A DNA stretch of 64,000 nucleotides from Candidatus Enterococcus huntleyi (GCF_009933175.1 NZ_MAEJ01000011.1:1-64000), one strand, 5' to 3'. Positions 1 to 10,511 are shown, counted from the first letter of the stretch. The notes: a model not told the origin generated them from the sequence alone. Numbers and translations are program-made.

Positions 1-362
1 AAGTATACTTAATGTTTTTCCAATTTAGCTTTTGAAGAATTTTGACGCGTAATAGGAAGGTTATTCCAAAAATTTGGTATACTTAAAGTTTTCGGGTCTA
101 ATTTGGGACTTTCAATTTATTATTGCTCAAAAAATACAAAAGGCACGTTTTCTTTAAAAATCATAAGGAAATTTTGCAGACGATATTATTCGTCTTTTTT
201 CAGTAGATAATCTAGATTTCTAAATTCAAATGTGCCTTTAGATGTGTTATGTATTCTAGCAAATTGACTGTCGCATTTCCTAGGATTTTAACTTTCCTAG
301 GAAATTTTCCAACCTTTTTATTTCCGGAAAAACAACTAGCATCTATAAATTAATAAGCAAAA
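1..362. other. Gene-free stretch at the window edge
   Basis: No open frame with a ribosome binding site was found here. The DNA is AT-rich. The motif GTATACTTAA occurs twice about 80 bases apart (near 3 and 79), and CCTAGGA appears twice near 280-305 as a short inverted repeat. The stretch lies downstream of the minus-strand yitT gene, beyond its terminator. The gene to the left is outside the window, so this may be its promoter or its 3' region. Confidence 0.4.
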
Positions 363-404
363 AAGGCCAACAACCGTGACATGACTCACGTTGCTGGCCT
401 TACT
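363..404 (-). terminator. Rho-independent terminator of the yitT-like gene
   Basis: A strong hairpin pairs AAGGCCAACAACCGTGA with TCACGTTGCTGGCCTT, apart from two mismatched positions, around a short loop. Read on the minus strand it ends in a run of T. It lies just beyond the stop codon of the YitT-like gene. Confidence 0.85.
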
Positions 405-422
405 CATTTATCTAGTTATTCA

Positions 423-1298
423 TTAAAGATCTTCTTCATAAAAGCGCCCTAAAATCTGCACATTGTCAGAGATGCTGACAAAGGCTTGCGGATCAGAACA
501 ACGCATTGCCGCTTCCAATTGTGGCAATTCAAAGCGCGTCACAATCGTTAAAAGTACCGTTTGTTTATCATGCTTATAGGCACCCTCGGCTTCATTAATA
601 ATCGTAATTCCTCGACGCAGCGATTTTTGAATCTCATTGACAACTTTTTCAGGATGCTTAGTCACAATCATGACTTGCATCTTCTTTTGCTTGGTAAAGA
701 CCGCGTCTGTTACTTTGCCGCTGACAAAAATTGAGAGCGTGCTATAAAACATGTATTGCCAACCGAACAATAGGCCTGCAACAAAAACAATCAAAGCATT
801 AAAGTAAATTGAAATCGAGCCTACTGAACGCCCCGTTTTTTTGCGGATTGTGATACTCAGAATGTCTAATCCACCAGAAGATAAACCATTCTTCAAGGCA
901 AAGCCAATCCCAAAGCCCATCACCGCTCCACCAAAAATGGCGCAGATAATCGGATCAGTTGAGAGAATTGTTTGGGGAATGATATGGATAAAGACCGAAG
1001 TCAATGTCACGGTGATCATCGTGAAAATCGTGAACTTCCGGCCAATTTTTAGCCAAGATAAAACAAACAAAGGAATATTTAGTAAATACAGCGTGGTAGA
1101 AATCGGCACATTAAAGCCGACAATTTTTTTGGATAATGTCGTAAGAATCTGCGCTAACCCAGTAATCCCACTAGAATAAATATTTCCCGGTTGATAGAAA
1201 AAATTGATTGCAACAGATGCTAATATTGCATAAACAATGGCAACGGAAAGCTTGGTCGTATAATCATGATGCGCCCAGCTCTCTACTTTATTTTTCAT
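423..1298 (-). CDS. YitT family membrane protein with DUF2179 domain
   Basis: This 291-residue protein has the YitT layout. About five hydrophobic segments fill residues 20-200, with a glycine-rich stretch (GGAVMGFGIGFALKNGLSSG) around residue 125 that is typical of the family. A soluble DUF2179 domain follows at about 205-285. Members sit in the cytoplasmic membrane and their transport role is largely undefined, so no substrate is proposed. The gene is monocistronic as far as can be seen, with its own terminator. The length is normal for the family. The start is the first ATG, with the SD-like GTGAGGC upstream. Confidence 0.85.
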   Translation of the reverse strand: MKNKVESWAHHDYTTKLSVAIVYAILASVAINFFYQPGNIYSSGITGLAQILTTLSKKIVGFNVPISTTLYLLNIPLFVLSWLKIGRKFTIFTMITVTLTSVFIHIIPQTILSTDPIICAIFGGAVMGFGIGFALKNGLSSGGLDILSITIRKKTGRSVGSISIYFNALIVFVAGLLFGWQYMFYSTLSIFVSGKVTDAVFTKQKKMQVMIVTKHPEKVVNEIQKSLRRGITIINEAEGAYKHDKQTVLLTIVTRFELPQLEAAMRCSDPQAFVSISDNVQILGRFYEEDL

Positions 1299-1456
1299 GA
1301 AAAAGCCTCACTTAATAGATTTGTCCCTCACATTATAAGGGTTTATCAATAAAAAGAAAAGGACAACTCTAACAGTCGTCCCAATCTTTCCTATTTCTTT
1401 GCCATTCTTTAATCTTATTCTTTGCTTACTATTCTTCAATTGTTATTCTTTGAATC

Positions 1457-3226
1457 TTACTCTTCAATCGCTGTTACATCGATATTCAATTCAAATAATT
1501 GTAAAGGTGAAACCGTGCTTGGTGCTGCTGACATTGGGTCAACAGCTTTCCCGTTTTTAGGGAAGGCAATGACTTCACGGATATTGTCTTCACCGGCAAG
1601 TAACATTGCAAAACGGTCAAGTCCTAGAGCAATTCCGCCGTGTGGTGGGAAGCCGTAGTCTAATGCTTCTAATAAGAAGCCGAATTGTTCTTCCATATCT
1701 TCTTTCGAGAAGCCTAATGTTTCGAAGACTTTCTCTTGTAATTCGCGGCTGTGGATACGTAACGATCCGCCACCTAATTCGTACCCATTTAAGACGATAT
1801 CGTAAGCTTCTGCATAGACTGATGCTGGATCTGTGTCTAATAAAGCCACATCTGATTCTTTTGGCATTGTGAATGGGTGATGCGCAGAAACATAACGTCC
1901 TGCTTCTTCATCGTATTCAAATTGTGGCCAATCAGTCACCCATAAGAAGTTGAATTTGCTCTCATCAATCAAGCCTAATTCTTTCCCCATGCGAGAACGA
2001 ACGGCGCCTAAAGTTGCTGCAACAACCTCAAATTTATCAGCACCAAACATCAATAAATCGCCGACTTCAGCGTTAGTTGCTTTGATGATATCTTCTGTTG
2101 CTTCTGTGATAAATTTAGCGATTGGGCCTTTCAAGCCATCTTCTTCCACTTTTAGCCAAGCCAAACCTTTCGCGCCAAATTGTGTAACATACTGACCTAA
2201 TTGATCCATGTCTTTACGTGAATAGTTAGCCGCAGCGCCTTTCGCATTAACGGCTTTGACCACGCCACCATTTTCTAAAGCCATTTGGAAGACTTTAAAT
2301 TCAACATCTTTAACAGTTTCGCTTAAGTCAATCAATTCCATATCAAAACGAGTATCCGGTTTGTCGCTACCGTAACGGGCCATCGCTTCATCATAAGTCA
2401 TTCTAGGGAACGGCAAAGTCACGTCTAAGCCTTTGACTTCCTTCATAACTTTAGCAATCAGTGCTTCCGTATGATCTTGAATTTCTTCTGCTGTTAGGAA
2501 AGTTGTTTCAATATCGACCTGCGTAAATTCAGGCTGACGGTCGCCACGTAAATCTTCATCACGGAAACAACGCACGATTTGATAATATCTATCGAAACCA
2601 GCATTCATTAATAACTGTTTGAAAATTTGTGGTGATTGCGGCAACGCATAAAAATGTCCAGCATGCACACGAGAAGGCACCAAGTAATCACGTGCTCCTT
2701 CTGGTGTTGATTTCGCAAGATACGGTGTTTCGATATCTAAGAAATCTTGGTCATCTAAATAATGACGGATTGCTTTCGTTGTGTTATTTCTCAATTTAAT
2801 ATTGTTCGTCATCTTTGGACGACGAAGATCTAAATAGCGATACTTCATGCGGATTTCATCGCCAATAATTTGGTCATCTTCAATAGTAAACGGCGGTGTT
2901 TTTGCTGTATTCAAGACCGTAATTTCAGTCGCCATGACTTCAAATTCACCAGTTTTCATTTTCGGATTAATCACTTCTGCATCACGGTTTCTGACAGTCC
3001 CCGTAATTTCAATGACATATTCACTCCGACATTTATCAGCTATCTGCCAAGCTTCTTTTGAAAGCTCTGGATTAAAAACGATTTGAACGATTCCTTCGCG
3101 GTCACGTAAATCGATAAAAATAACGCCACCGTGGTCCCGTCTTTTTTGAACCCAGCCTTTTAGAGTCACGACTTGACCCAACTGTTCACTTGATACTAAA
3201 CCATTATACACTGTTCTTTTTGCCAT
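1457..3226 (-). CDS. aspS: Aspartate--tRNA ligase
   Basis: The protein charges tRNA-Asp with aspartate in the cytoplasm. Its 589 residues show the bacterial AspRS order: an N-terminal OB-fold anticodon-binding domain (about 1-110), the class II core with motif 2 ([16 protein letters not shown], about residue 218), an inserted GAD domain (about 290-410), and motif 3 ([11 protein letters not shown], near 535). The length is normal and no key residue is missing. It starts 39 bases after the hisS stop, so the two are almost certainly one transcript under the T-box in front of hisS. An AGGG-type SD precedes the ATG. Confidence 0.97.
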   Translation of the reverse strand: MAKRTVYNGLVSSEQLGQVVTLKGWVQKRRDHGGVIFIDLRDREGIVQIVFNPELSKEAWQIADKCRSEYVIEITGTVRNRDAEVINPKMKTGEFEVMATEITVLNTAKTPPFTIEDDQIIGDEIRMKYRYLDLRRPKMTNNIKLRNNTTKAIRHYLDDQDFLDIETPYLAKSTPEGARDYLVPSRVHAGHFYALPQSPQIFKQLLMNAGFDRYYQIVRCFRDEDLRGDRQPEFTQVDIETTFLTAEEIQDHTEALIAKVMKEVKGLDVTLPFPRMTYDEAMARYGSDKPDTRFDMELIDLSETVKDVEFKVFQMALENGGVVKAVNAKGAAANYSRKDMDQLGQYVTQFGAKGLAWLKVEEDGLKGPIAKFITEATEDIIKATNAEVGDLLMFGADKFEVVAATLGAVRSRMGKELGLIDESKFNFLWVTDWPQFEYDEEAGRYVSAHHPFTMPKESDVALLDTDPASVYAEAYDIVLNGYELGGGSLRIHSRELQEKVFETLGFSKEDMEEQFGFLLEALDYGFPPHGGIALGLDRFAMLLAGEDNIREVIAFPKNGKAVDPMSAAPSTVSPLQLFELNIDVTAIEE

Positions 3227-3265
3227 CCTTTTTCTCTCCCTTATACCTTATCCATTTTTTATCCT

Positions 3266-4558
3266 TTATTTTTCAGTGAGTAACTCATCAAAAATCTCAT
3301 CGAATTGTTGATAAATTTCATCTAAAAGCACACTTTTTTCTTCTCTCGTTGCCATCACTTTGACATTAATCATGCCTTTAGCTAATTCCTCTTCCCCTAA
3401 GGTTAAGACCAGCTTAGCATTGGCTTTATCTGCTGATTTAAATTGCGCTTTGGCTTTACGATTCAGATAATCTCGATCCGCTGAGAAGCCAAAATTACGA
3501 ATCGCCTGAACAACTTTCAGCGTTTCAACATTCGTACCTTCACCCAAGCCGACAACATAGGCATCGATTTCATTTAAGACAGGAATAACAACTTCTTCGG
3601 CTTCTAAAGTAAGTAAGACACGTTCAATTCCTAAAGCAAATCCAAATCCTGGTGTTTCTGGTCCGCCCAACTCTTCGACAAGACGGTCATAACGTCCGCC
3701 TGCACAAACCGTTGATTGTGCGCCCATTCCAGGTGCATCACTGATAATCTCAAAAATCGTGTGAGTATAATAATCTAACCCGCGCACCATATTTTTATCG
3801 ACTTCAAAGGGAATCTCTAAAGCCGTCAACATTGCTTTAACTTCTTCAAAATGAGCTTTCGCTGTCTCGCTCAAATAATCCAAAATAGACGGTGCATCAG
3901 CCACGACTAGCTGATCCTTCTTGTCTTTACTATCCAACACCCGCAATGGATTTTCATGTAAACGACGTTTAGAATCTCCGCTTAATTCTTCTTCATGCGG
4001 TTCTAGATAATCAATCAAGGCTTGGCGATAGTTTTGACGTGTTTCTTGATCACCTAAAGAATTAATGACTAGACGAATCTTTTGAATGCCTAGTTGTTTG
4101 AAGAAATCCAAGGCCATCGCCATGGTTTCGACATCCGTCGCTGGATTGGCACTACCAAATGCTTCCACACCAATTTGGTGGAATTGACGCAAACGGCCTT
4201 TTTGTGGGCGTTCATAGCGGAACATTGGTCCCATGTAATAAGTTTTATATGGTTTTGCAAATTCTGGGCCAAATAATTTATGTTCAATATACGAGCGAAC
4301 AATCGGTGCCGTGCCTTCTGGACGCAAGGTCACGTGGCGCTCCCCTTTGTCATAAAAGTCATACATTTCTTTTGAAACAATATCCGTTGTATCTCCAACA
4401 CTACGAGCAATTACTTCATAATGTTCAAAAATCGGTGTCCGAATCTCATTGAACTGGTAATCTCTAAAAATTAAACGAGCCGTTTCTTCAATAAATTGCC
4501 ATTTGTCTGATTCTCCAGGTAAAAGATCATTTGTCCCTTTTGGACCTTGATAACTCAT
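3266..4558 (-). CDS. hisS: Histidine--tRNA ligase
   Basis: This enzyme charges tRNA-His. The start [15 protein letters not shown] (ATG at 4558-4556, SD GAGGAGA) gives 430 residues, the usual size. A longer in-frame reading to 4645 runs into the T-box terminator hairpin and is rejected. Visible motifs are class II motif 2 ([19 protein letters not shown]), the histidine-specific [12 protein letters not shown] signature near residue 260, motif 3 ([11 protein letters not shown]) and a C-terminal anticodon-binding domain from about 330. It is the first gene of the hisS-aspS operon. Confidence 0.97.
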   Translation of the reverse strand: MSYQGPKGTNDLLPGESDKWQFIEETARLIFRDYQFNEIRTPIFEHYEVIARSVGDTTDIVSKEMYDFYDKGERHVTLRPEGTAPIVRSYIEHKLFGPEFAKPYKTYYMGPMFRYERPQKGRLRQFHQIGVEAFGSANPATDVETMAMALDFFKQLGIQKIRLVINSLGDQETRQNYRQALIDYLEPHEEELSGDSKRRLHENPLRVLDSKDKKDQLVVADAPSILDYLSETAKAHFEEVKAMLTALEIPFEVDKNMVRGLDYYTHTIFEIISDAPGMGAQSTVCAGGRYDRLVEELGGPETPGFGFALGIERVLLTLEAEEVVIPVLNEIDAYVVGLGEGTNVETLKVVQAIRNFGFSADRDYLNRKAKAQFKSADKANAKLVLTLGEEELAKGMINVKVMATREEKSVLLDEIYQQFDEIFDELLTEK

Positions 4559-4582
4559 AGTATTCTCTCCTCTTTCGTAAAA

Positions 4583-4832
4583 AATAAAAAAAATTCGCCC
4601 TCGTTCAATAGAACAAGGACGAATGAATGTCATACGTGGTACCACCTAATTTTGAAAACAAACGACTGCCTCAGCTGTCTGATGTTTTCCTTTAACGATT
4701 AACGCTCGTAACGGAGTGGCTTTTCACGCACTCATCTCCAGATTGTCTTTTCGGTTACAAGTCCTAAACTGCTCTCAGCCTCGACAGTTCTCTCTACTAA
4801 GTCCTTGACACTTACTCGTTCCTTCATCGATT
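4583..4832 (-). promoter_or_regulatory. T-box leader of hisS-aspS with terminator
   Basis: On the minus strand this leader carries the T-box core AGGTGGTACCACG (4647-4635), which pairs with the 3' end of uncharged tRNA. A terminator follows: TTCGTCCTTGTTC (4623-4611) pairs with GAACGAGGGCGAA (4606-4594) and is followed by a long T run. Upstream are the Stem I elements AGAGAG and GAGGCTGAGAGCAG. A GAC triplet at 4763-4761 is one candidate specifier codon (Asp), but I could not fold Stem I with certainty, so Asp versus His is unresolved. Uncharged tRNA should favour read-through into hisS-aspS. Confidence 0.92.
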
Positions 4833-4994
4833 TTTAATATTACTTATAAACTACTAGGAACTGCCTTGATTGTCAAGTGGTTTTAGAAAACTATCCTGAG
4901 AATTTTCAAGAATCATGCTGTTTTTCAGTAAATAGCCTTCGTAAAGACAGCCTCACTACTCATTTACAAACTAGCTAAAATAAACGGCACACAT

Positions 4995-6263
4995 TTATTC
5001 ATAACGTAACGCATTGATTGGATCTAGACGAGCTGCTCTGTTGGCTGGTAAAGTCCCGGCTAAGAAAGCAATCAGCATAATAATCGCCATAATCATTAAG
5101 ACCGACGGAATTGAGAACTGCACAAGCGAGAAGCCCGTCAAGCCATCAAGGAACGAAGTCGCCGCAATATTGTTAATCAAACCACCAGCACCCATCGCGC
5201 CCAAAACACCAAGAACTGATCCCCAGAAACCAATCAATAAAGCTTCTGTACTGAACATTAAAAAGATTTTGCCACTACTCATACCCATGGCTTTCATCAA
5301 ACCAATCTCGCGCGTCCGGTCTTGAACAGACATATACAAGGTATTGATAATTCCAAAACTTGCGGCTAATAAGGCAATTGCACCAAACATCGTTAAAACG
5401 CCGGTAATCGCATTAATCACTTGACGGATCATACCAATCTGATCTTCCACCGTCATTGCTAGGAAGCCTTTATCTTCTAATTCATTTTTTAAATCAGTAA
5501 TTTTATCCTTAGAAAGCCCTTTTTCCATTGTCAACGTTGCAATGTAATAATTTTCTTTCATCGCTTCTGGCAAGCCATCGTTATTTTGCTTGAAAACTTC
5601 GTCCGCTAACGCTGGGTTGATTACCGAATCGCCCCCATTAACCAAGCTAGTCGTTTGGACACCCACTACTTCAGCAGAAACTGTCTTTTGCTCTTTGGTT
5701 GCTGGCGAAGAAAAAGCTAATGTAACTGTCTTTCCAATTGCATCTTTAGCGGATTTGTAGCCTAAACTCTCGACATATTCTGGCGAAAGTGTCACTTCGT
5801 ACTTCTCTGACTTAGTGGACACTTCACGACCAACTTCCATATCACGGGCTAGCTCGCTTGAAGGCGATGCTTGAAAGACATATTTTTTGTCCGACTGCCC
5901 TTGTATATAATCAATTTGCGGAATTAAGTAAGCCTCCGCTTTTTCAACATTCTTCAGACCCTCCATCGTTTTTAGGTCATCCTGAGCAATCATTTCTTGT
6001 GTACCAGCCTGCGTATTCTCTTGATATTCCTCAGGCCCTTCAGTATTCGTCATACCTGGCTGTAAAGGTTGAACCACCAGCATATCGGAAGCGCCGACGC
6101 TATTCACCTGTTTGTCGATGTAGTCGTTGACCCCGATATTGACCCCAGTTGTGACTGAAATCGTAAATGCGCCAATAAAGATTGCGACAATTGTTAAAAT
6201 AGTCCGGCCTTTATTGCGCCATAAATTTGAACTAGCTGACTTTAAGATATCTGTAAATTTCAT
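4995..6263 (-). CDS. MacB/FtsX-type ABC transporter permease
   Basis: The start chosen is MKFTDILKSASSNLW (ATG 6263-6261), which overlaps the stop of the ATPase gene as ATGA. This indicates coupled translation and gives 422 residues. The architecture is MacB-like: one N-terminal membrane helix (about 20-42), a long extracytoplasmic domain (about 45-285) and three C-terminal helices in an FtsX domain (about 295-420). The motif VQDRTREIGLMKAMGMS between helices is typical of the family. With the neighbouring ATPase it should form an exporter of peptides, lipids or antimicrobials. The substrate cannot be read from sequence. Confidence 0.85.
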   Translation of the reverse strand: MKFTDILKSASSNLWRNKGRTILTIVAIFIGAFTISVTTGVNIGVNDYIDKQVNSVGASDMLVVQPLQPGMTNTEGPEEYQENTQAGTQEMIAQDDLKTMEGLKNVEKAEAYLIPQIDYIQGQSDKKYVFQASPSSELARDMEVGREVSTKSEKYEVTLSPEYVESLGYKSAKDAIGKTVTLAFSSPATKEQKTVSAEVVGVQTTSLVNGGDSVINPALADEVFKQNNDGLPEAMKENYYIATLTMEKGLSKDKITDLKNELEDKGFLAMTVEDQIGMIRQVINAITGVLTMFGAIALLAASFGIINTLYMSVQDRTREIGLMKAMGMSSGKIFLMFSTEALLIGFWGSVLGVLGAMGAGGLINNIAATSFLDGLTGFSLVQFSIPSVLMIMAIIMLIAFLAGTLPANRAARLDPINALRYE

Positions 6264-6943
6264 GCTGCACCCCCTGAAACAACTTCCCCATCTTTTATGT
6301 AAATTTGTCGATCGCAACGCGCCGCAAGTTCTGGGTCATGCGTCACAACAATTAAGGTAATGTTCTTTTCTCTATTTAAATTAAATAACAATTGCTCAAT
6401 CTTTTCACCGGTTGCACTATCCAAATTCCCGGTTGGTTCGTCAGCAAAAATAATCTCCGGTTGATTAACAATCGCTCGAGCAATACACACCCGTTGCTTC
6501 TGTCCACCGGATAAATCGTTGGCTTTATTCTTCGCCTTATCGGTTAATTCCACCGCCTCTAAAGCAGCCATCGCTAACTCTTTTCTCTTTCTAGAAGACA
6601 GCCCTGAAATTTTCAACGGCAGCATAACATTCTCTAACACCGTATCCTTCGTATTCATGAAAAATTGTTGGAATACAAAGCCGAATGTTTCATTACGTAC
6701 TTTATTTAACTCTTTTTTCTTAACCTGATTGGTATCCTTACCCAATAAAAGGATTTCCCCAGAAGTCGGCTTGTCCAATAACGCTAAGATGTGCATCAAT
6801 GTTGATTTTCCTGAACCACTCTTACCGACAATCGCCACCGATTCGCCCTTCTCAATACGTATATCAACACCCTTTAGCGCCGAAAAACTCGCTTGGCCCG
6901 TGCCGTATATCTTTTTCAGATTTCTTGCTTCAATAACTGTCAT
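6260..6943 (-). CDS. LolD/MacB-type ABC transporter ATP-binding protein
   Basis: The 227 residues carry Walker A (GKSGSGKST, about residue 39), a Q-loop (FGFVFQQFF), the ABC signature (LSGGQKQR, about 143), Walker B with catalytic Glu (IIFADEPTGNLD, about 163) and the H-loop His (VVTHD). The length and FADEPTGNLD sequence place it with the LolD/MacB class. It precedes and overlaps the permease by four bases. The SD is AGGAGGA in front of ATGACAGT. No regulator lies next to it, unlike the Bce-type pair at 19.7-22.5 kb. Confidence 0.9.
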   Translation of the reverse strand: MTVIEARNLKKIYGTGQASFSALKGVDIRIEKGESVAIVGKSGSGKSTLMHILALLDKPTSGEILLLGKDTNQVKKKELNKVRNETFGFVFQQFFMNTKDTVLENVMLPLKISGLSSRKRKELAMAALEAVELTDKAKNKANDLSGGQKQRVCIARAIVNQPEIIFADEPTGNLDSATGEKIEQLLFNLNREKNITLIVVTHDPELAARCDRQIYIKDGEVVSGGAA

Positions 6944-7155
6944 ATTGTCCTCCTACGTTTCACTTTTTCTTTCTCTATTTATTCTCACATACCTTCAACA
7001 ATTGCGTATGGGACTAAAGTCCGATTTGTTTCTCATCCTATTTTCTGATATTTTTCAACGCTCCTTTCATTTATTCCCCGTTTAAAATAGTTCAAGTCAC
7101 CAATCTACATTGTGCTTGCTTATTTGTTATAATAGAAAGAAAAAGGAGCTTACCC

Positions 7156-7788
7156 ATGAAAAAAGTCCTACCCATCGCCCCAATCCTACCCGAATTAACC
7201 GAGCAAGATTTCTATCTTGAAGATGAAGCTTTCTTTCAAGGACTCAAGCTTGATGATGCTGATTATAGCTACGACAGCTGCAACAATCTCGTGATTCGTG
7301 AATCTCACCTGAAACGTCTGACCATGCAGCGTACCAAACTCGAACGCTTTGAATGTAGCAATGTCATCTTTGAAAAATGTGACTTATCCAATCTAGAGTG
7401 GCTGGCCGCAAGTTTTCAACAATGCCTCTTCAAACAATGCAAATTAATTGGCACGAATTTTGCCGATAGTTACCTGCGTGACTGTCAATTTGACGACTGT
7501 CTTGGCACACTTTCTTCCTTCAGTAACACCAATCTGAAAGCCGTCAGTTTCACGAATTGTAATCTGACAGACACCGAATTTGTCGAAGTCACTTGGCGAA
7601 ACCTAACACTAGAAAAAAGCCAACTCACAGGCTCTAGCTGGTTTCATACCAAACTAAACAAGCTAAATCTCTCAAGTAATTATTTCGAAAAAATCGCTCT
7701 ATCCCAAGACCTAATGCGCGGACTCGTAGTCAATCAAGAACAAGCCATCATTATCGCCATGGGTATGGGTCTTGTGATAGAAGACTAG
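7156..7788 (+). CDS. Pentapeptide-repeat protein
   Basis: The 210-residue protein has a central series of pentapeptide repeats of the A(D/N)LXX type. Examples from about residue 65 to 185 are FEKCDLSNLEW, FKQCKLIGTNF, LRDCQFDDC, FTNCNLTDTEF and LEKSQLTGSSW. Such repeats form a right-handed quadrilateral beta-helix. Some members (Qnr, MfpA) mimic DNA and protect gyrase, but many are of unknown role, and nothing here decides between them. A -10 box TATAAT at 7128-7133 and an AAGGAG SD precede it. It is a lone gene with a terminator downstream. Confidence 0.8.
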   Translation: MKKVLPIAPILPELTEQDFYLEDEAFFQGLKLDDADYSYDSCNNLVIRESHLKRLTMQRTKLERFECSNVIFEKCDLSNLEWLAASFQQCLFKQCKLIGTNFADSYLRDCQFDDCLGTLSSFSNTNLKAVSFTNCNLTDTEFVEVTWRNLTLEKSQLTGSSWFHTKLNKLNLSSNYFEKIALSQDLMRGLVVNQEQAIIIAMGMGLVIED

Positions 7789-7866
7789 ACCGAGTTATAG
7801 TAATTGTAGAAAACGGCTAAATTTATTTATCTGAACACTCTTCGAATCTATCAGATTAATCAGAAT

Positions 7867-7912
7867 CAAAAAATATCACTGATTTTCCCGAGGGAAAGCC
7901 AGTGATATTTTT
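7867..7912. terminator. Bidirectional terminator
   Basis: AAAAATATCACTG pairs with CAGTGATATTTTT around an inner stem (TTTCCC/GGGAAA). There is an A run on one side and a T run on the other, so it can act in both directions. It serves the plus-strand pentapeptide gene. Confidence 0.85.
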
Positions 7913-7975
7913 CTTAGATTATTATTGATGTCTACACTAAATCACTACAACAAAAAATTTCATAGCAAAAAGAAA

Positions 7976-8022
7976 AACTAGCTGGTCAATTGATTGATTA
8001 CTCAATCAAAACCAGCTAGCTA
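7976..8022 (-). terminator. Terminator of pepV
   Basis: AACTAGCTGGT and ACCAGCTAGCT form the outer stem and TTGATTGA/TCAATCAA part of the inner stem. On the minus strand the hairpin is followed by a T-rich run. It lies about 20 bases beyond the pepV stop codon. Confidence 0.85.
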
Positions 8023-8043
8023 TATACTATTTAAGAAACAAGT

Positions 8044-9456
8044 TTATTTTGTTAGGCGATAAATTGCGTCAGCATAAATAGCTGTTGCGCGGAATAAATC
8101 ATCCAAACTCATGAATTCATTGGCTTGATGCATCGTGTCTGTGTAGCCTGGGAACATTGCGCCATAGGCAACGCCGCGTTTTAATAGACGTCCATAAGTT
8201 CCGCCACCGATAATTTGTTCGAAGCCTTTTTGTCCCGTATGGTCTTCATAAACTTGTAGTAATGTTGCTACCAATGGATCATCGATTGGTACATAATGAG
8301 GCTCCATATTGCGTTCGCCGCGAGTGATTGTCACACCTTGGGCTGCTAAAGTTTTTTCTAGTCCTGACACTAAAGTATCTGGATTTGTTCCTTGAGGGTA
8401 ACGATAATTTGTGCGGATATAGTTGTCTTCACTGCCTTCAGTGAACGCTAATAGACCAGCATTCATCGTTAATTTACCCATCTTGGCATCTTCATAAGCG
8501 ACCCCTAATTTTTCACCGTAGAAGTCTTCATGAACGTAAGCCGCCGCTGTGTGTAAGAACTGTTTCGCTCCCCCAGCAAAATCAAATTGATCTAGGAATA
8601 AAGCTAGGAAAGTTCCGGCATTAATACCAGCTTCTGGATGCGCACCGTGCGCGCCTTTACCGACGATTTCAATGGCAACAGTTGTGCCATCCACTTTAAT
8701 CGTGCCACTCACTGGATGTGCTTCTGTGAATTCAGTTAAATTTTTCGCCATTTCAGCGCTCAACGCTTCATCAGCAACCGTTACTGTCGCAGTCGCAGTT
8801 CCTGGAACCATATTTTCACGTAAACCTGATTTAAAATCAATCAGATGGATTTCGCCATCATTCGTTCCTTTAAAGTTTAAAGTCAGTGTGATGTTCCCTT
8901 TTTCACCATTGATGATTGGGAATTCAGCATCTGGTGAGAAGCCAAAATCAGGCGCTTCTTCGTGTTGGAAATAATAATCCATATCGCCCCAGCCGCTTTC
9001 TTCATCACTACCTACGACAAAACGGATTTTTTTAGATAATTTCAAATCTAAATCTTTGATAATTCGCATTGCATAATAAGCCGCCATGCTTGGGCCTTTA
9101 TCGTCACTTGAGCCACGAGCAAAAATTTTGCCGTCTTTAATAACTGGCTCGTAAGGATCAGTTGACCAACCATCGCCAGCAGGTACAACGTCCATGTGAC
9201 CGAAGATTCCTAGCGTTTCGTCGCCTTCCCCAAAATCGATATGTCCTGCATAATTATCAACGTTTTTAACCGCAAAGCCATCACGTTCGCCGTAAGCTAG
9301 CATATGTTTTAGTGCATCTCTAGGTCCTGGTCCAAAAGGCGCATCCGCCGTTACTTTTGAATCATCTCTTTCGCTGTTGATACGTAATAAATCACTTAAA
9401 TCTTTTAGTAAGTCGTCTTTACGTGCTTCGACTTCTTTTTGCCAATCAATTGTCAT
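8044..9456 (-). CDS. pepV: Dipeptidase PepV (M20 metallopeptidase)
   Basis: This cytoplasmic di-zinc dipeptidase cleaves a broad range of dipeptides during peptide nutrition. The start MTIDWQKEVEARK (ATG 9456-9454) follows a GGAGGATATAAAC SD; the upstream in-frame start at 9471 overlaps the SD region. The 470 residues match lactobacillal PepV. Metal-site motifs are GHMDVVPAGDGW (about residue 85), DDKGPSMA, GSDEESGWGD (catalytic Glu, about 150), SPDAEFP (about 175) and a late His near the C-terminus (DTMHQANEF). The gene stands alone with its own terminator. Confidence 0.93.
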   Translation of the reverse strand: MTIDWQKEVEARKDDLLKDLSDLLRINSERDDSKVTADAPFGPGPRDALKHMLAYGERDGFAVKNVDNYAGHIDFGEGDETLGIFGHMDVVPAGDGWSTDPYEPVIKDGKIFARGSSDDKGPSMAAYYAMRIIKDLDLKLSKKIRFVVGSDEESGWGDMDYYFQHEEAPDFGFSPDAEFPIINGEKGNITLTLNFKGTNDGEIHLIDFKSGLRENMVPGTATATVTVADEALSAEMAKNLTEFTEAHPVSGTIKVDGTTVAIEIVGKGAHGAHPEAGINAGTFLALFLDQFDFAGGAKQFLHTAAAYVHEDFYGEKLGVAYEDAKMGKLTMNAGLLAFTEGSEDNYIRTNYRYPQGTNPDTLVSGLEKTLAAQGVTITRGERNMEPHYVPIDDPLVATLLQVYEDHTGQKGFEQIIGGGTYGRLLKRGVAYGAMFPGYTDTMHQANEFMSLDDLFRATAIYADAIYRLTK

Positions 9457-9668
9457 GTTTATATCCTCCACTTCGTTTGTCTCTCGTGTCTAATCATACC
9501 ATTTATTAAAAAAAGGCACAAAAAAATTAGCGTATTTTTTGGATAAAAACTGGATTTCCATTTGTAACAGTCGGCATTTTTACTAGCGCGCAGTATAATA
9601 GAAAGAAACAGCCTTTCTATCTATAGATTGCATGCGCCTAAAATAAGCTGAACAAAGGATGAATCACT

Positions 9669-10511
9669 ATGAAGCAACTCTCTGAAAAAGACCTAAAATC
9701 TGTCATTACGCCACGCCCAACCATCAGTCATAAAGGAAACTTTGGTCGAACCGTGCTGATTGGTGGCAACGCCCAATACGGAGGCGCGATTATTATGGCC
9801 GCCCAAGCCTGCGTGGCCAGTGGTGCCGGCCTGACAACAGTCATAACTGATTCGTTGAATCGAAGCGCTCTTCATGCCCGACTACCAGAAGCGATGCTGA
9901 TCGATTGGACTGAAACATCGTCAGTTATAGAAGCGATTCAGTCTGCGGATGTTTTATTGATTGGACCCGGACTTGGTTTAAATAAAACAGCTCTTCAACA
10001 AGTAAAGCAAGTTCTAGCACATCAGACTGAGCAGCAGTGGCTAGTCATCGACGGATCAGCAATCACTTTGTTCGCCCAAGAAAAACTTTCACTACCTTTT
10101 CCAGAAAAAACCGTCTTTACGCCACATCAAATGGAATGTCAACGACTAAGCGGATTATTAATTGCTAATCAAACCACTGAACACAATCAACAAGCACAAC
10201 AAACTATCGGCGCGACTATCGTCTTGAAAAGTCATCGGACTCAGATTTATACAACAACCGAAATTTAAGAAAATCCCTTAGGCAATCCCGGCATGGCAAC
10301 CGGCGGAATGGGCGATACGCTCGCTGGAATAATAACTGCCTTCTTAGCTCAATTTCCAAAAACTACTCAAACGATCAGTGCCGCTGTCTATCTTCACAGC
10401 TATATTGGCGATCAGCTAGCAAAAGATCACTATGTTGTCTTACCGACAACCATTAGCGAAGCTATCCCCCATTGGATGAACTATTTTTCTGAACAAACTA
10501 ATAAAATATAA
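9669..10511 (+). pseudogene. nnrD: ADP-dependent NAD(P)HX dehydratase, interrupted by an in-frame stop
   Basis: The intact family repairs hydrated NADH/NADPH. The first part (199 codons) has the YjeF C-terminal/ribokinase-like fold, with GGNAQYGGAIIMAAQACVAS near residue 33 and LLIGPGLG near 96. It ends at TAA 10266-10268. The same frame continues at once with ENPLGNPGMATGGMGDTLAG, the family's nucleotide-binding signature, and runs to 10511. Together they give about 280 residues, the normal full length. No frameshift is needed: one base change explains the break. Either product alone would lack half of the active site. Recent loss, strain polymorphism or sequence error are possible. Confidence 0.88.

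Noticed and set aside
4559-4645. N-terminal extension of hisS
   Set aside because: These codons lie in the T-box terminator hairpin and lack an SD. The family start is at 4558.
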